The notes under the pieces are model-generated. The model was not told the origin of the DNA and did no database searches. It was given only the letters and a program-made list of their open reading frames with translations. Both the position numbers and the translations under genes were made by a program. Positions 32,875 to 42,890 of a DNA stretch of 64,000 nucleotides are shown in pieces. Numbering within the stretch: the stretch's first letter is position 1; every line of letters starts with the position of its first letter. The stretch is from an uncultured Muribaculaceae bacterium (GTDB taxonomy: Bacteria > Bacteroidota > Bacteroidia > Bacteroidales > Muribaculaceae): assembly GCA_947628305.1 (NCBI GenBank), contig CANQZG010000007.1, positions 1 to 64,000 on the forward strand, given 5' to 3'.

Positions 32875-34167
32875 ATGGAAACGACGATTAAGAATATTGA
32901 GTCGCTGCAGAGGTTCCTTGACCGCTCGCCGGTCAGTTTCTACGCTGTGGCGACGGTGGCCCGGACTCTGGATGAGGCCGGGTTTACACGGTTGTATGAG
33001 TCTGACGGTTGGGATTTGAAGCCGTCGGGACGTTACTATGTAATCAAGAATGACTCGGCGATATTCGCGTTTATCGTGGGGAACGGTAACCCGTATGACG
33101 GTTTTAAAATCATATCGGCTCACAGTGATTCGCCCGGATTCCGCATCAAACCTCACGCCTCGATGCTAGGCGAGGGCGGTGTTGTCAAATTGAACACCGA
33201 GGTTTATGGAGGCCCGATTCTCTATACATGGTTTGACCGCCCGTTATCGATTGCAGGACGCGTGATGTTGCGTGGCACTGACCCGTTGCATCCTGTGACA
33301 CGCCTTGTCAATGCCGACCGTCCTTTGCTCACGATTCCCCATCTCGCGATTCATTACAACCGTTCGGTCAACGACGGCAACCCTTTGTCGCGTCAGAAGG
33401 ATATGCTGCCGGTGCTCGGTGTCGTTAATAATCAGCTTGAGGCTGACAATTTGGTGTTTAAGGCCTTGGATGTAGACCCTGCTGAGGTTATCGGGTTTGA
33501 ATTGGGATTGTATGATACGACTCCGGCATGCCGTGTTGGCGTTGACGGCGAGTTTATAACCTCGGGACGGCTCGATGACCTCTCGATGGTTCACGCTTCA
33601 TTGACGGCATTGTTGGCCGGTGTTGACAATGACCGTGCGCAGACACGTGTCATGGCTATATTTGACAACGAGGAGACCGGCTCGGGGACCAAGCAAGGTG
33701 CGGCATCCCCGGTTCTCGCGCATATCATGCGCCGTGTCACCGATGCCCTCGGTGGCGGCGAGGAGGATTATCTCCGTGCGCTTGCATCCACGTTCATGAT
33801 TTCGGCCGACAACGCCCATGGACTCCATCCCAACTATGTCGAGAAACAGGACCCGACCAACCATCCTGTGCTCGGTGGTGGCCCTGTAATCAAGATGAAC
33901 GCCAACTGCAAATACATGACTGACGGTGATTCGGCCACCGTGTTCGCGACTGTATGCAAGGATGCCGGAGTCCCGTACCAGTATTTTGTCAATCACAGCG
34001 ATGTCGCGGGTGGCTCGACACTTGGCAATATCCTGACCTCGCAAATCGACATACGTGGTGTGGATATGGGTGCGGCGATGTGGGCGATGCACTCGGTGCG
34101 TGAGACCGCATCGGTGGCTGACCACACCTACATTATCGATGCTTTCAACGCTTTTTATAACTTATAG
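32875..34167 (+). CDS. M18-family aminopeptidase
   Basis: A 430-residue tetrahedral metallo-aminopeptidase (aspartyl aminopeptidase family). Landmarks in order: KIISAHSDSPGFRIKP (metal His/Asp), SGRLDDLSMVHASL (bridging Asp), FDNEETGSGTKQGAASP (catalytic Glu), ADNAHGLHPNY, then VNHSDVAGGSTLGNI (His ligand). The length is typical. It is cytoplasmic by lack of a signal peptide. It is divergent from the DUF3791 trio and its last 6 bp overlap the convergent EFR1 gene. Confidence 0.93.
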   Translation: METTIKNIESLQRFLDRSPVSFYAVATVARTLDEAGFTRLYESDGWDLKPSGRYYVIKNDSAIFAFIVGNGNPYDGFKIISAHSDSPGFRIKPHASMLGEGGVVKLNTEVYGGPILYTWFDRPLSIAGRVMLRGTDPLHPVTRLVNADRPLLTIPHLAIHYNRSVNDGNPLSRQKDMLPVLGVVNNQLEADNLVFKALDVDPAEVIGFELGLYDTTPACRVGVDGEFITSGRLDDLSMVHASLTALLAGVDNDRAQTRVMAIFDNEETGSGTKQGAASPVLAHIMRRVTDALGGGEEDYLRALASTFMISADNAHGLHPNYVEKQDPTNHPVLGGGPVIKMNANCKYMTDGDSATVFATVCKDAGVPYQYFVNHSDVAGGSTLGNILTSQIDIRGVDMGAAMWAMHSVRETASVADHTYIIDAFNAFYNL

Positions 34168-34908
34168 AATTGTTTTCTGACCCTTGTCGCGTGTCGCTTT
34201 TCCGTATGCGACTGCGTGACAGGGGCAGCTGTGGTAGCATCCGAGGCATAACGCGCAGGTGTCGCCCCAATGTGGCATGCCGTCACGCATGGTGATGTTA
34301 TCCAACGGACATGTACGGGCGCATGTACCGCATCCCGTGCAACTGTCGGTGGCATGAAAAGGCTTTGGCGACATGTCGTGGGCGACAAACCATCGGTATA
34401 TTATTGCGGTCTTGAACCACGCCCATTTACCCCGGGTGCAATCATCGGTTCTTACTCCGGCTGTTATCGCACGGGCGATTGTGTCGACACGTGCCGTGGC
34501 ATCGGCGACCTTGCGTGCGGCGACTTCGGGGGAATCAACGTCAAATCCTTTCATCAACGTATAGGTGTTGGGCATGATGACACTGTATGCCCCGACGGCA
34601 TTCCAATGTCGCCGGGCCATGTCGCGTCGCCACATCGATGCGGCATCTCCAATGTCATCGCCACATGTCGCCACCATGAAATGATGTGTGTCATCGCGGT
34701 CGGTTTTCAGTCGGGTCATGACGCTCCTGACGACAGGGGGCGTTCCCCATGAATAGATAGGGTAGACCCATATCAGCCGGTCGCCGGTGTGCAATATCGG
34801 CGAGTCATACAACTCTCGGTCGAGCATCACGACCTCGTCACCAAGACGCTCGGAGAGCAATTGGGCGACATACCGTGAGTTGCCAGTGCCTGAAAAGCAG
34901 AGTATCAT
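34162..34908 (-). CDS. EFR1-family ferredoxin (flavodoxin-like + 4Fe-4S)
   Basis: A 248-residue two-domain redox protein. The N-terminal flavodoxin-like fold begins MILCFSGTGNSRYVAQLL with the phosphate-binding loop. The C-terminal ~60 residues hold two [4Fe-4S] motifs, CTGCGTCARTCPLDN and CALCLGCYHSCPCHA. The family is found in anaerobes; partners are unknown. It overlaps the DUF2027-Smr gene by 4 bp and converges with the M18 gene. Confidence 0.88.
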   Translation of the reverse strand: MILCFSGTGNSRYVAQLLSERLGDEVVMLDRELYDSPILHTGDRLIWVYPIYSWGTPPVVRSVMTRLKTDRDDTHHFMVATCGDDIGDAASMWRRDMARRHWNAVGAYSVIMPNTYTLMKGFDVDSPEVAARKVADATARVDTIARAITAGVRTDDCTRGKWAWFKTAIIYRWFVAHDMSPKPFHATDSCTGCGTCARTCPLDNITMRDGMPHWGDTCALCLGCYHSCPCHAVAYGKATRDKGQKTIL

Positions 34909-35987
34909 ATCGTCACCTGTGTCGCGCCGTAGCCGTATTCACGGAATGACGCATCCTGCACCTGATGTCCTTTGTAGCGGTGGTTCAGCTCTTTCATCAA
35001 CGCCTGTCGCAGCACGCCCTCTCCCTTGCCGTGTATAAACACGATTTTGAGTCCCTTGTTCTTGAGGTTTGAATCCATGACACGGCGGAATTCATCGACC
35101 TGGAGATTCAACATGTCGGCGGGGGATAGCCCGCGGGTGTTGTCGACAAGTTCATGGATGTGCAGGTCTACTTCCAGTACGCCGTCGGTGGGTTGACGGC
35201 GTTTTACCACAGGTTTGCGCCGTTCTCGGTCTATGGCCTTTTTGGCTTTGATTCCTTCCTCGAGCCGTCGGGGGTCTACGCTTTTTGCCCGTTGGGGAAT
35301 GTCGTCCTTGACAATGTCTATCGCGATGACGGGGGTGTCGAAATACACGTTGTCACGGAAGCAGTGCAGACGGCAGAATTTGGTCGTGTCGAGTTTGGTC
35401 TCGACAGAGACGGGTGTTTTCAGTGCAAACTCCTTGTCTCGTTTGAATGCGATATATTGGATGCACACGCGGTCGAGCGACTGCAAATCCTCGCGCAACA
35501 CCTCGCCGAGCCACACCTGGATGTTCGGTTCTACGATTCCGGCATAGCGTGTCGTCCAGCCTTTGGCTTCGTCGGCGCGGGTCATGTAGGAGAAATAGAG
35601 GTAATAGTTGGAGTCGTTGACAAGATAGGCGTCAAATGTCGTTGAACTCAGGTTCTTTATATCGGCGGCTTCATACCCTAAGACGATGTTCAGCCTGTCA
35701 CCGTAGTCTGTCTCGGCGGTATCCTCCTCGGATGGTTCTTCAATCGTAACTTGGGGAGTTGGAGTTGCCGAGGCCTGTGGCGATGGCTTGGATGCAGGTA
35801 TTATGTTCTTTTCCTTGGATGGTTTCGGTACTTCCGATGCCGGTGTCACAACGACGCATTCCTTGATGAGCACAGGGGTCTCGAATCCCTCGTCATCGAC
35901 GTAGGCCATGTTGCCCTCGATGCGTGTCACGCGTCCTCCGCCAACGGCGTTGAGGTAACGTACGATATCTCCTATTTTTGCTGCCAT
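34905..35987 (-). CDS. DUF2027 and Smr domain protein
   Basis: A 360-residue protein. Residues 1-60 resemble a KOW/SH3-like fold (IGDIVRYLNAVGGGRVTRIEG). DUF2027 spans ~95-260 and an Smr domain the last ~85, with EVDLHIHEL and the nicking-loop motif FIHGKGEGVLR. Smr domains in MutS2-type proteins cleave nucleic acid, for example at branched DNA or collided ribosomes. The exact role of this Bacteroidetes fusion is unknown. It starts 11 bp downstream of uvrA, possibly linking it to DNA repair. Confidence 0.88.
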   Translation of the reverse strand: MAAKIGDIVRYLNAVGGGRVTRIEGNMAYVDDEGFETPVLIKECVVVTPASEVPKPSKEKNIIPASKPSPQASATPTPQVTIEEPSEEDTAETDYGDRLNIVLGYEAADIKNLSSTTFDAYLVNDSNYYLYFSYMTRADEAKGWTTRYAGIVEPNIQVWLGEVLREDLQSLDRVCIQYIAFKRDKEFALKTPVSVETKLDTTKFCRLHCFRDNVYFDTPVIAIDIVKDDIPQRAKSVDPRRLEEGIKAKKAIDRERRKPVVKRRQPTDGVLEVDLHIHELVDNTRGLSPADMLNLQVDEFRRVMDSNLKNKGLKIVFIHGKGEGVLRQALMKELNHRYKGHQVQDASFREYGYGATQVTI

Positions 35988-35998
35988 ATATTATATAT

Positions 35999-38800
35999 CT
36001 ATTTTTTCTTGCTTGTATCTAATTTTTCTTTCAGGAAACGCCCGGTGTGGGATGCACTGCATGCCGCGACATCTTCGGGAGTTCCCGCGATTACAATTTC
36101 CCCGCCGGCATCGCCGCCTTCAGGCCCGATGTCGATTACATGGTCGGCGCACTTGATTACATCGATGTTATGCTCGATGATGATGACGGTGTGACCCTGT
36201 GCGATGAGACGGTTGAATGAGTCGAGCAGGGTATTGATGTCATGGAAGTGTAACCCGGTCGTGGGTTCATCGAAGATGAACATGGTGGGTTGTGGTTTTT
36301 CCATGGCCAGGTAATATGCCAGTTTGACGCGTTGGTTTTCGCCTCCCGAGAGAGTCGATGAACTTTGACCGAGCTTGATGTAACCGAGACCTACATCCTG
36401 TAGCGGTTTCAGGCGTTTCACTATTTTTTTAGGTAAGGACCCGTTGTCCTCCCCGAAAAATTCAATGGCCTGATTCACGGTCATGTCAAGTACGTCATAT
36501 ATATTTTTCCCACGGTATTCCACTTCAAGGATATCTCGTTTGAAACGGTGCCCGTGGCACTCGGGGCATGGAATGGTGATGTCGGCCATGAACTGCATCT
36601 CGATTGTGATTGTACCGTCCCCCTTGCACTCCTCGCAACGACCGCCGTCGGCGTTAAACGAGAAATAGGCGGGTGTGAATCCCATCTGTACAGCAGCCTG
36701 TTGTTCCGAGTACAATCGGCGTATCTCGTCGTAGGCTTTCAGATAGGTGGCCGGGTTGGAACGGGTTGATTTGCCTATTGGGTTCTGGTCGACAAACTCG
36801 ACCGCCGATATGCGGTTGAGGTCGCCTTGCAGTGAACGGAACATGCCGGGTGCATCGCCCGGTTCTCCGAGATGCCGTACAAGGGCGCGGTAAAGGATGT
36901 CCCTCACGAGGGTCGATTTACCCGACCCGCTGACGCCGGTCACAACAGTCATCACACCGAGTGGAAATTCAACGTCTATGTCTTTCAGGTTATGTTCCCT
37001 CGCTCCGACTACCCTGATGGAATCACGCCAGCGTCGGCGTGTTGAGGGAACGGGGATTGACCGTTGGCCGTTGAGATAAGCCACGGTGTAACTGTCTGAT
37101 GCGTCACCAAGCGACTTGACGGGCCCCTGGTACACGATTTCTCCGCCATGTCGTCCTGCGTCAGGCCCTACGTCGATGATATAGTCGGCGGCGCGTATTA
37201 TATCCTCATCATGTTCTACAATCACGACTGTGTTCCCGATGCGTTGCAGCTTGCGAAGCACTTCGATTAGTCGTTCGGTGTCGCGTGAATGTAGTCCGAT
37301 ACTCGGTTCGTCAAGGATGTATAGTGAGCCGACAAGGCTGCTGCCAAGTGAGGTCGCAAGGTTGATGCGCTGGCTTTCACCGCCTGAAAGGGTGGAGGAA
37401 AGCCGGTCGAGAGTGAGATAGCCCAACCCTACTTCATCAAGGAACGCGAGACGGGTGCGTATTTCGGTTAGAATGCGTTGCCCTACGTGCATGTCATGTT
37501 CCGACAGTGATAATGTGTCGAAAAATTCACGTAGTGTTTTCACGGGCATTCTCACCAGGTCGGTGATTGTACGTCCCGAGACTTTGACATATCGGGCGTC
37601 GACGCGTAAACGTGAGCCGTGGCACACAGGACATGTCGTCTTGCCCTGATAGCGTGCCTTCATGACACGGTACTGGATTTTGTACTGGTTTTCATCGACC
37701 ATGCGGAAAAATCCATCAATGCCGGGGAATGAACCGTAGCCGTGCCAGAGAGTGTCTTTCTGTTCCTGTGTCAGGTCGGCGTATGGTTTGTGTATCGGGA
37801 ATCCGGCGCGTGATGCGACGGTTATGAAATCCCGCTTCCATTCGCTCATTTTTTCTCCCTTCCAGCAAGCCACAGCATCTTCATAGACCGATAACGCGGG
37901 GTTAGGGATGACGAGGCGTTCGTCGATGCCGAGTGTCTTGCCGAAACCCTCGCAACGTGGGCATGCGCCTACCGGGTTGTTGAAGTTGAACATCTGTTCG
38001 TTGGGTTCGGCGAATGTCATACCATCGGCTTCAAACCGTTTTGAGAACTGATGCCTGACAATGTCATCGCCATCGAACACCCACAGTGTCAACTCGTCAT
38101 GCCCCTCAAAGAACGCGGTCTCCACCGAGTCGGCGAGACGGCTGTTCTCGTCCCCGGTATAGCTGACCGATAATCGGTCGATGAGCAGTTCGGCCCCGTT
38201 CGGCGTTTCAGGCGGGTTGTCTATGGCGAGCAATGACTCGATTGTGACAAACGAGCCGTCGGCGGTTATCAATCGCGAGTACCCGGCTTTGAGATACACA
38301 TCGAGCTGTGTCGGGTAACGCCTTTTCTCAGGAAGTATGATTGGAGAGGACAGGGCGATGCGTGTCCCCTCGGGATAACCGCATGCCACCGAGACAACAT
38401 CCTCGATGGTGTGCTTTTTAACTTCGTTTCCCGAAACGGGTGAATAGGTGTGGCCTATGCGTCCGAACAACAGACGCATGTAGTCATATATCTCGGTAGA
38501 TGTCCCCACGGTGCTTCGCGGGTTGCGTGTGTTGACTTTTTGCTCGATTGCGATTGCAGGGGGAAGTCCCTTAATCATGTCGCATTCAGGCTTGGCCATT
38601 TTGCCAAGGAACTGCCGGGCGTAGGAGCTAAGACTCTCCACATAACGGCGTTGTCCCTCGGCATACAGCGTGTCAAACGCCAATGACGATTTCCCCGACC
38701 CTGACAGGCCGGTGATTACGACGAGATTGTTGCGTGGTATCTCGACGTCAATGTTTTTGAGATTGTTGACGCGTGCGCCTTTGATTATTATATTACCCAT
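35999..38800 (-). CDS. uvrA: Excinuclease ABC subunit A
   Basis: A 933-residue damage-recognition ATPase of nucleotide excision repair. Two ABC modules are visible: Walker A motifs [15 protein letters not shown] (N-terminal) and [15 protein letters not shown] (~640). ABC signatures are [15 protein letters not shown] and [15 protein letters not shown]. Zinc-finger cysteines appear in [17 protein letters not shown] and CPECHGHRF. Length is normal. No uvrB or uvrC gene is in the window. A terminator separates it from the upstream mutase gene. Confidence 0.98.
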   Translation of the reverse strand: MGNIIIKGARVNNLKNIDVEIPRNNLVVITGLSGSGKSSLAFDTLYAEGQRRYVESLSSYARQFLGKMAKPECDMIKGLPPAIAIEQKVNTRNPRSTVGTSTEIYDYMRLLFGRIGHTYSPVSGNEVKKHTIEDVVSVACGYPEGTRIALSSPIILPEKRRYPTQLDVYLKAGYSRLITADGSFVTIESLLAIDNPPETPNGAELLIDRLSVSYTGDENSRLADSVETAFFEGHDELTLWVFDGDDIVRHQFSKRFEADGMTFAEPNEQMFNFNNPVGACPRCEGFGKTLGIDERLVIPNPALSVYEDAVACWKGEKMSEWKRDFITVASRAGFPIHKPYADLTQEQKDTLWHGYGSFPGIDGFFRMVDENQYKIQYRVMKARYQGKTTCPVCHGSRLRVDARYVKVSGRTITDLVRMPVKTLREFFDTLSLSEHDMHVGQRILTEIRTRLAFLDEVGLGYLTLDRLSSTLSGGESQRINLATSLGSSLVGSLYILDEPSIGLHSRDTERLIEVLRKLQRIGNTVVIVEHDEDIIRAADYIIDVGPDAGRHGGEIVYQGPVKSLGDASDSYTVAYLNGQRSIPVPSTRRRWRDSIRVVGAREHNLKDIDVEFPLGVMTVVTGVSGSGKSTLVRDILYRALVRHLGEPGDAPGMFRSLQGDLNRISAVEFVDQNPIGKSTRSNPATYLKAYDEIRRLYSEQQAAVQMGFTPAYFSFNADGGRCEECKGDGTITIEMQFMADITIPCPECHGHRFKRDILEVEYRGKNIYDVLDMTVNQAIEFFGEDNGSLPKKIVKRLKPLQDVGLGYIKLGQSSSTLSGGENQRVKLAYYLAMEKPQPTMFIFDEPTTGLHFHDINTLLDSFNRLIAQGHTVIIIEHNIDVIKCADHVIDIGPEGGDAGGEIVIAGTPEDVAACSASHTGRFLKEKLDTSKKK

Positions 38801-38827
38801 TTCTTGAAGTCACGTCACGGTTGTAGG

Positions 38828-38864
38828 CAGGGCCTGCGGAAAAATAACGTTTCCGCAGGCCCTG
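38828..38864 (-). terminator. Terminator downstream of the phosphohexomutase gene
   Basis: The 15-bp perfect stem CAGGGCCTGCGGAAA (38828-38842) with TTTCCGCAGGCCCTG (38850-38864) has a 7-base loop, and starts 22 bp past the mutase stop (38886). The following T tract is weak. Confidence 0.7.
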
Positions 38865-38885
38865 TTATTGTGGATTGGTATAGCG

Positions 38886-40637
38886 TTATGCTATGCCGAG
38901 GTCTTTCTTCACATGCTCGATTTTAACCTCGCCGTCGGTGTTGGCCTTGTCGTAGTCGGCGTTGGTTTCCATTGTGCCCTTGACCTCGATGTAGAACTTG
39001 ATTTTGGGTTCTGTTCCCGAGGGGCGCACCGACACCTTGTAGCCGTCGGCGGTGAAATATTGGAGCACGTTGGATGTCGCGGGCATGTCGAGTTTGGCGA
39101 TTTCGCCGCTCTTGACATCTTTTTCGGTCAGTGCGCTGTAATCCTTGATTCTGATTACTTCGCTTCCGCCGAGGGTCTTGGGCGGGTTTTCGCGGAAGTT
39201 CTTCATCATTGCCTGGATTTCATCGGCGCCAGTCTTGCCGGGGCGAACAACCGAGATGCCGGCCTCCTTGCTGAAGCCGTACTTGATGTATATGTCCTGC
39301 AACATCTGCATGAAGTCCATGCCTTTGTCCTTGGCCCATGCAAGCACCTCGGCCATGAGTGAAATTGCCGATACCGAGTCCTTGTCGCGACAGAATGTCT
39401 CGGCCAGGAATCCGTAGCTTTCCTCGCCGCCTCCGAGGTAGCGCATCGTGTTCTCCTCGTCGCGTATCACCTGTGCAATCCATTTGAAGCCGGTGTAACA
39501 GTCAAACATCTTGACATTGTTCTTGTCGGCAATCGACTTGATTGTTTCGGTTGTCACGATTGTCTTAACTACATATTCGTTGCCCTTGAGCAGGCCAAGT
39601 TCGGCATTGCGGGTGATGAGGTAGTTGAGAAGTATCATCACAATCTGGTTGCCGTTGACGAGTACGTATTCGCCGTGGGCGTCGCGTATGACACATCCGA
39701 TGCGGTCGGCGTCGGGGTCTGATGCCACGACGAGGTCGGCCTCCACCTCTTTTGCCTTGGCAATCGCCATAGCCATCGCCGATGGGTTCTCGGGGTTGGG
39801 TGAATCGACGGTGGGGAAATCGCCTGACGGTATATCCTGTTCGGGGACATGGATTATGTTGGTGAACCCGTAATTTTTCAGAGATTCTGGTACGAGTTTC
39901 ACGCCCGTCCCGTGGATTGGGGTATAGACAATCTTCAGGTCCTTGTGACGTTCGATGACATCGGGACTTAATGACAGGCCCTTTACGGCGGCGAGGAAGT
40001 CGGCGTCAATCTGTTCGCCGATGATTTCAATCTTTGATTTGTCACCGTTGAACTTGACATCCTCGATGCTCTTGATGCGGTTCACATGGTCGATGATGTT
40101 GACATCATGGGGGAATAGTACCTGTGCTCCGTCCTCCCAGTATGCCTTGTACCCGTTATATTCCTTGGGATTGTGGGACGCGGTTATATTGACACCGCTC
40201 TGGCAACCGAGATGACGTATCGCGAACGACAGTTCGGGTGTCGGACGGAAACTGTCAAAGAGATATACCTTGATGCCGTTGGCCGAGAAGATGTCAGCGA
40301 CAATCTCGGCGAATTTGCGGCTGTTGTTACGCACGTCGTGACCTACAACAACCTTTATTTCGGGTAAATCCTTGAAAGCCTCTTTCAAGTAGTTGGCGAG
40401 ACCTTGGGTCGCTGACCCGACTGTATATATGTTCATGCGGTTGGTCCCTGCGCCCATTATTCCGCGCAGACCGCCTGTCCCGAATTCAAGGTCTTTGTAG
40501 AATGACTCAATCAACTCGGTCTTGTCATCGGCATCGAGCATTCTTTTCACTTCGGCGCGGGTTTCGGTGTCATATCCTTCACCGAGCCACACTTGAGCTT
40601 TGGCTGTTACTTCTTTCAGAAGTTCATTGTTTTCCAT
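38886..40637 (-). CDS. Phospho-sugar mutase (phosphoglucomutase/phosphomannomutase)
   Basis: A 583-residue alpha-D-phosphohexomutase moving phosphate between C1 and C6 of glucose, mannose or similar sugars. Domain landmarks: NITASHNPKEYNGYKAYW (active-site Ser), ASDPDADRIGCV (Mg loop), LGGGEESYGF (sugar binding) and VRPSGTEPKIKFYIEV (phosphate binding). The length suits the long PGM2-like group. It could supply activated sugars for the capsule or take part in purine-nucleoside sugar use. It has its own consensus promoter and terminator. Confidence 0.95.
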   Translation of the reverse strand: MENNELLKEVTAKAQVWLGEGYDTETRAEVKRMLDADDKTELIESFYKDLEFGTGGLRGIMGAGTNRMNIYTVGSATQGLANYLKEAFKDLPEIKVVVGHDVRNNSRKFAEIVADIFSANGIKVYLFDSFRPTPELSFAIRHLGCQSGVNITASHNPKEYNGYKAYWEDGAQVLFPHDVNIIDHVNRIKSIEDVKFNGDKSKIEIIGEQIDADFLAAVKGLSLSPDVIERHKDLKIVYTPIHGTGVKLVPESLKNYGFTNIIHVPEQDIPSGDFPTVDSPNPENPSAMAMAIAKAKEVEADLVVASDPDADRIGCVIRDAHGEYVLVNGNQIVMILLNYLITRNAELGLLKGNEYVVKTIVTTETIKSIADKNNVKMFDCYTGFKWIAQVIRDEENTMRYLGGGEESYGFLAETFCRDKDSVSAISLMAEVLAWAKDKGMDFMQMLQDIYIKYGFSKEAGISVVRPGKTGADEIQAMMKNFRENPPKTLGGSEVIRIKDYSALTEKDVKSGEIAKLDMPATSNVLQYFTADGYKVSVRPSGTEPKIKFYIEVKGTMETNADYDKANTDGEVKIEHVKKDLGIA

Positions 40638-40702
40638 ATTGTTATATTGAATCTTAATGTGTTGAAACGTATATCAGGCACGCCGTTGGAGGCATGCGTC
40701 AA

Positions 40703-40733
40703 CAAATATACGTCTTATCATTGAGATAACAAA
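40703..40733 (-). promoter_or_regulatory. Consensus promoter of the phosphohexomutase gene
   Basis: The minus strand shows TTTG (40733-40730), a 19-base spacer and TATATTTG (40710-40703), an exact Bacteroidetes -33/-7 promoter. It leaves a leader of roughly 60 bases before ATG 40637. Confidence 0.75.
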
Positions 40734-40785
40734 ATTAAACCCCGCTTTTTGTGTTAACCGTCATTAAAAATAATCAAGAAAATCG

Positions 40786-40793
40786 TACCTTTG
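40786..40793 (+). promoter_or_regulatory. -7 box upstream of the BatD-like gene
   Basis: TACCTTTG fits TAnnTTTG exactly and lies 15 bp before ATG 40809. No good -33 box is seen at the usual spacing. Confidence 0.4.
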
Positions 40794-40808
40794 GGAAAAA
40801 TTCTGATT

Positions 40809-41669
40809 ATGAGATTGAAAAAGAATTGGCAGAGATTGTCGTTGACATTGATATCATTACTCGTGTGGGCCTGTGGCTTCGGTACGGTTGTTGATTCGTT
40901 GAATATGTCAGTGTCTTGTGACCCTGTCGTTGAGTGTGGGAAATACTTTAAAATAGAATACAAGGTTCAAAGTGGTGTCGAACTTAAGGACATACAACCT
41001 GTCACAATAGACAGAATCCCCGATGGATTGAAGCTGTTGGCCGGGCCAAGTTTGTCGACAACATCCTCCTATACCAGTGTGGATGGAAATGTCTCGGCAT
41101 CATACAGTGTTGTGTTTACCTACATTTTCCGGCCGGTTGAGTGCGGTGAGTACAGAGTCCCTATGGCGACATTACATTATAAGGGGGAGGAATTGCTTAT
41201 AAAGTCGTATAAGAGATTCAAGGTCGTCGATAAGGTTGATGATAAAGTTGATAAGGTCCGGGGTGACACCGTTTTTGCACGTGTCGAGATTGACCGGGAC
41301 AAAGTCATGCTTGGCGACAGCCTTGATTGCAAGGTCGTGATTTACTATGACGGTGTCCTGTCGGCGTTAAGTCTGAAAGAACCGATGGAGATTGAAGGGT
41401 GTCTCTGTCAGGCTAAGACCGTGGAACGAATTGAACCAAGGGAAGTCACAATCGGCAATAGGAGATATAATAAGGTCGAGATGTTGACCTATAAAGTGAC
41501 TCCGTTAGTTCCGGGACGCTTTAACGTCAATCCTATCAAGATTGCTGTTGGAATGCGAAGGAAGACACTTGAAAAGGAGGGGTTCTTTGAGGTCAACCGA
41601 TATGAGGATGTCGAAACTGTCGTGGAGACGCCATCAGTGTCATTTGAGGTTGCTCCAAAAGGCGCGTAA
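40809..41669 (+). CDS. BatD/oxygen-tolerance-like exported protein, short form
   Basis: A 286-residue protein starting with a signal or anchor (RLSLTLISLLVWACGFG). Two beta-sandwich halves follow: SVSCDPVVECGKYFKIEYKV (~35-130) and FARVEIDRDKVMLGDSLDCK to PLVPGRFNVNPIKIAV (~165-260), as in BatD proteins of Bacteroidetes aerotolerance operons. It is much shorter than typical BatD (~600 aa), lacks the C-terminal part and transmembrane segment, and stands alone without batA/B/C/E. The start is ATG 40809, not the upstream TTG. Its 3' end overlaps the convergent phosphatase by 30 bp. Confidence 0.65.
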   Translation: MRLKKNWQRLSLTLISLLVWACGFGTVVDSLNMSVSCDPVVECGKYFKIEYKVQSGVELKDIQPVTIDRIPDGLKLLAGPSLSTTSSYTSVDGNVSASYSVVFTYIFRPVECGEYRVPMATLHYKGEELLIKSYKRFKVVDKVDDKVDKVRGDTVFARVEIDRDKVMLGDSLDCKVVIYYDGVLSALSLKEPMEIEGCLCQAKTVERIEPREVTIGNRRYNKVEMLTYKVTPLVPGRFNVNPIKIAVGMRRKTLEKEGFFEVNRYEDVETVVETPSVSFEVAPKGA

Positions 41670-42890
41670 TTCGTACCAGTCATAGAAATATTTCGTCCCT
41701 TTGACCGGCTTTAAAGGCACGGTGACGGGGTGTTCGTTGTGACGTATCAATGTGATGGTCTTGCCTTCATTGTCGCGGAAAAAGATGAGTTGCAGGTTTG
41801 CACCCATGGGCGAGACATTGAAATCCTGCCACGCGAGGCAGTAGCGGTCAGGGTCGCTTTCGGAGACCGCGCATCCGTCTATTTTCATCAGCGCGAGAAG
41901 CCTGATGAGGTTGGTGTCGTGGCCGAAACGCAGTGTCACGCCCCTTTTACCTGACGAGAGTTGCCGGTCGGCCTCATCGATGAAATGCCGTAGTAGTGAC
42001 GAGGCGCTTTCGGGCCCGACATTCCGTGAGATTGTGGCGCATGCGTGTTTGACATACATGTTGTAATTCAGTTCCTGCCACAAGGCGTACAGTTCATCAT
42101 CAGTGAAAATATCAATTAAGCCGGTCTTTACAGCGACATTTTGCTCGCCGACAGCGATGTCGTGGAGCATTCTGATGAAGAAGTGGTGTTTGTCCACCTT
42201 TGATGGGTCGTTGAATATCAGGCTCATGACACGTCGGGGATTGACGATTGAGTCCCTCCAGTGGTGATAGTCTTTACGCCATGATGCGGTGTCTGCTCCC
42301 CAGGCCTTGGCTTCGGGGGTGGAGTAAGCGATGAAGTCCATATTGCCGGGCGAGACTTTTCTTTTGATTCTCAAGACGGGATTTTTTTCTTTCAGACGTT
42401 CGCAGAATGCCGCCATGCTTACGATGCAGCGCGGTTCGGTCGATGAATAAACATCGATTGTCGCGCTGTCGGCGAACATCGTCGGGTATCTGCGGTAGAG
42501 TCGGTCGGCAATCCCTCGGTGTTGTCTCTCGCCGAGCGGGGTCAGTGCGCCATAATTTCCGTCGGCATCGTTCCACAGTGCCGTCACCATAGACTCCACC
42601 TTGCCCCCGAATGGAGTCAGGTTGTGTTGCTTGCGTTGTTCCTTCAATGCGGCGAGAGTCATGGAGTATTCCCATTCCTTGATGAGCCAGCGGGAACCGT
42701 GTCGCCCGTAATGGCTTATGTAGACAGGGCTATATCCCTTGGGGGCGTCGGGTGCGACATCTTCTGTTACGGGATAGGCATAGTAGATGCCGCCCGATTT
42801 GCCCGGCGACGCGGCTATCTCGTCTCGTAATGTGGCTGATGCTGCCACAACCAATATTATGGCTGAAGCTGACAGTAGTAATCGTTTCAT
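41640..42890 (-). CDS. Secreted histidine-type phosphatase
   Basis: A 416-residue branch-2 histidine phosphatase with a signal peptide (MKRLLLSASAIILVVAASA). The catalytic motif is YGRHGSRW near residue 60, and the distal motif RFGHDTNLIRL near 325 supplies the HD pair seen in acid phosphatases and some phytases (MINPP-type enzymes have HAE instead). It probably acts in the periplasm on a phosphorylated sugar, inositol phosphate or similar. It starts inside the end of the GH28 gene (4-bp ATGA overlap), so it belongs to that operon. Confidence 0.85.
   Translation of the reverse strand: MKRLLLSASAIILVVAASATLRDEIAASPGKSGGIYYAYPVTEDVAPDAPKGYSPVYISHYGRHGSRWLIKEWEYSMTLAALKEQRKQHNLTPFGGKVESMVTALWNDADGNYGALTPLGERQHRGIADRLYRRYPTMFADSATIDVYSSTEPRCIVSMAAFCERLKEKNPVLRIKRKVSPGNMDFIAYSTPEAKAWGADTASWRKDYHHWRDSIVNPRRVMSLIFNDPSKVDKHHFFIRMLHDIAVGEQNVAVKTGLIDIFTDDELYALWQELNYNMYVKHACATISRNVGPESASSLLRHFIDEADRQLSSGKRGVTLRFGHDTNLIRLLALMKIDGCAVSESDPDRYCLAWQDFNVSPMGANLQLIFFRDNEGKTITLIRHNEHPVTVPLKPVKGTKYFYDWYELRAFWSNLK

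Noticed and set aside
38868-39362. Open frame antisense to the phosphohexomutase gene
   Set aside because: It lies wholly inside a strongly conserved gene and its translation has no recognisable features.
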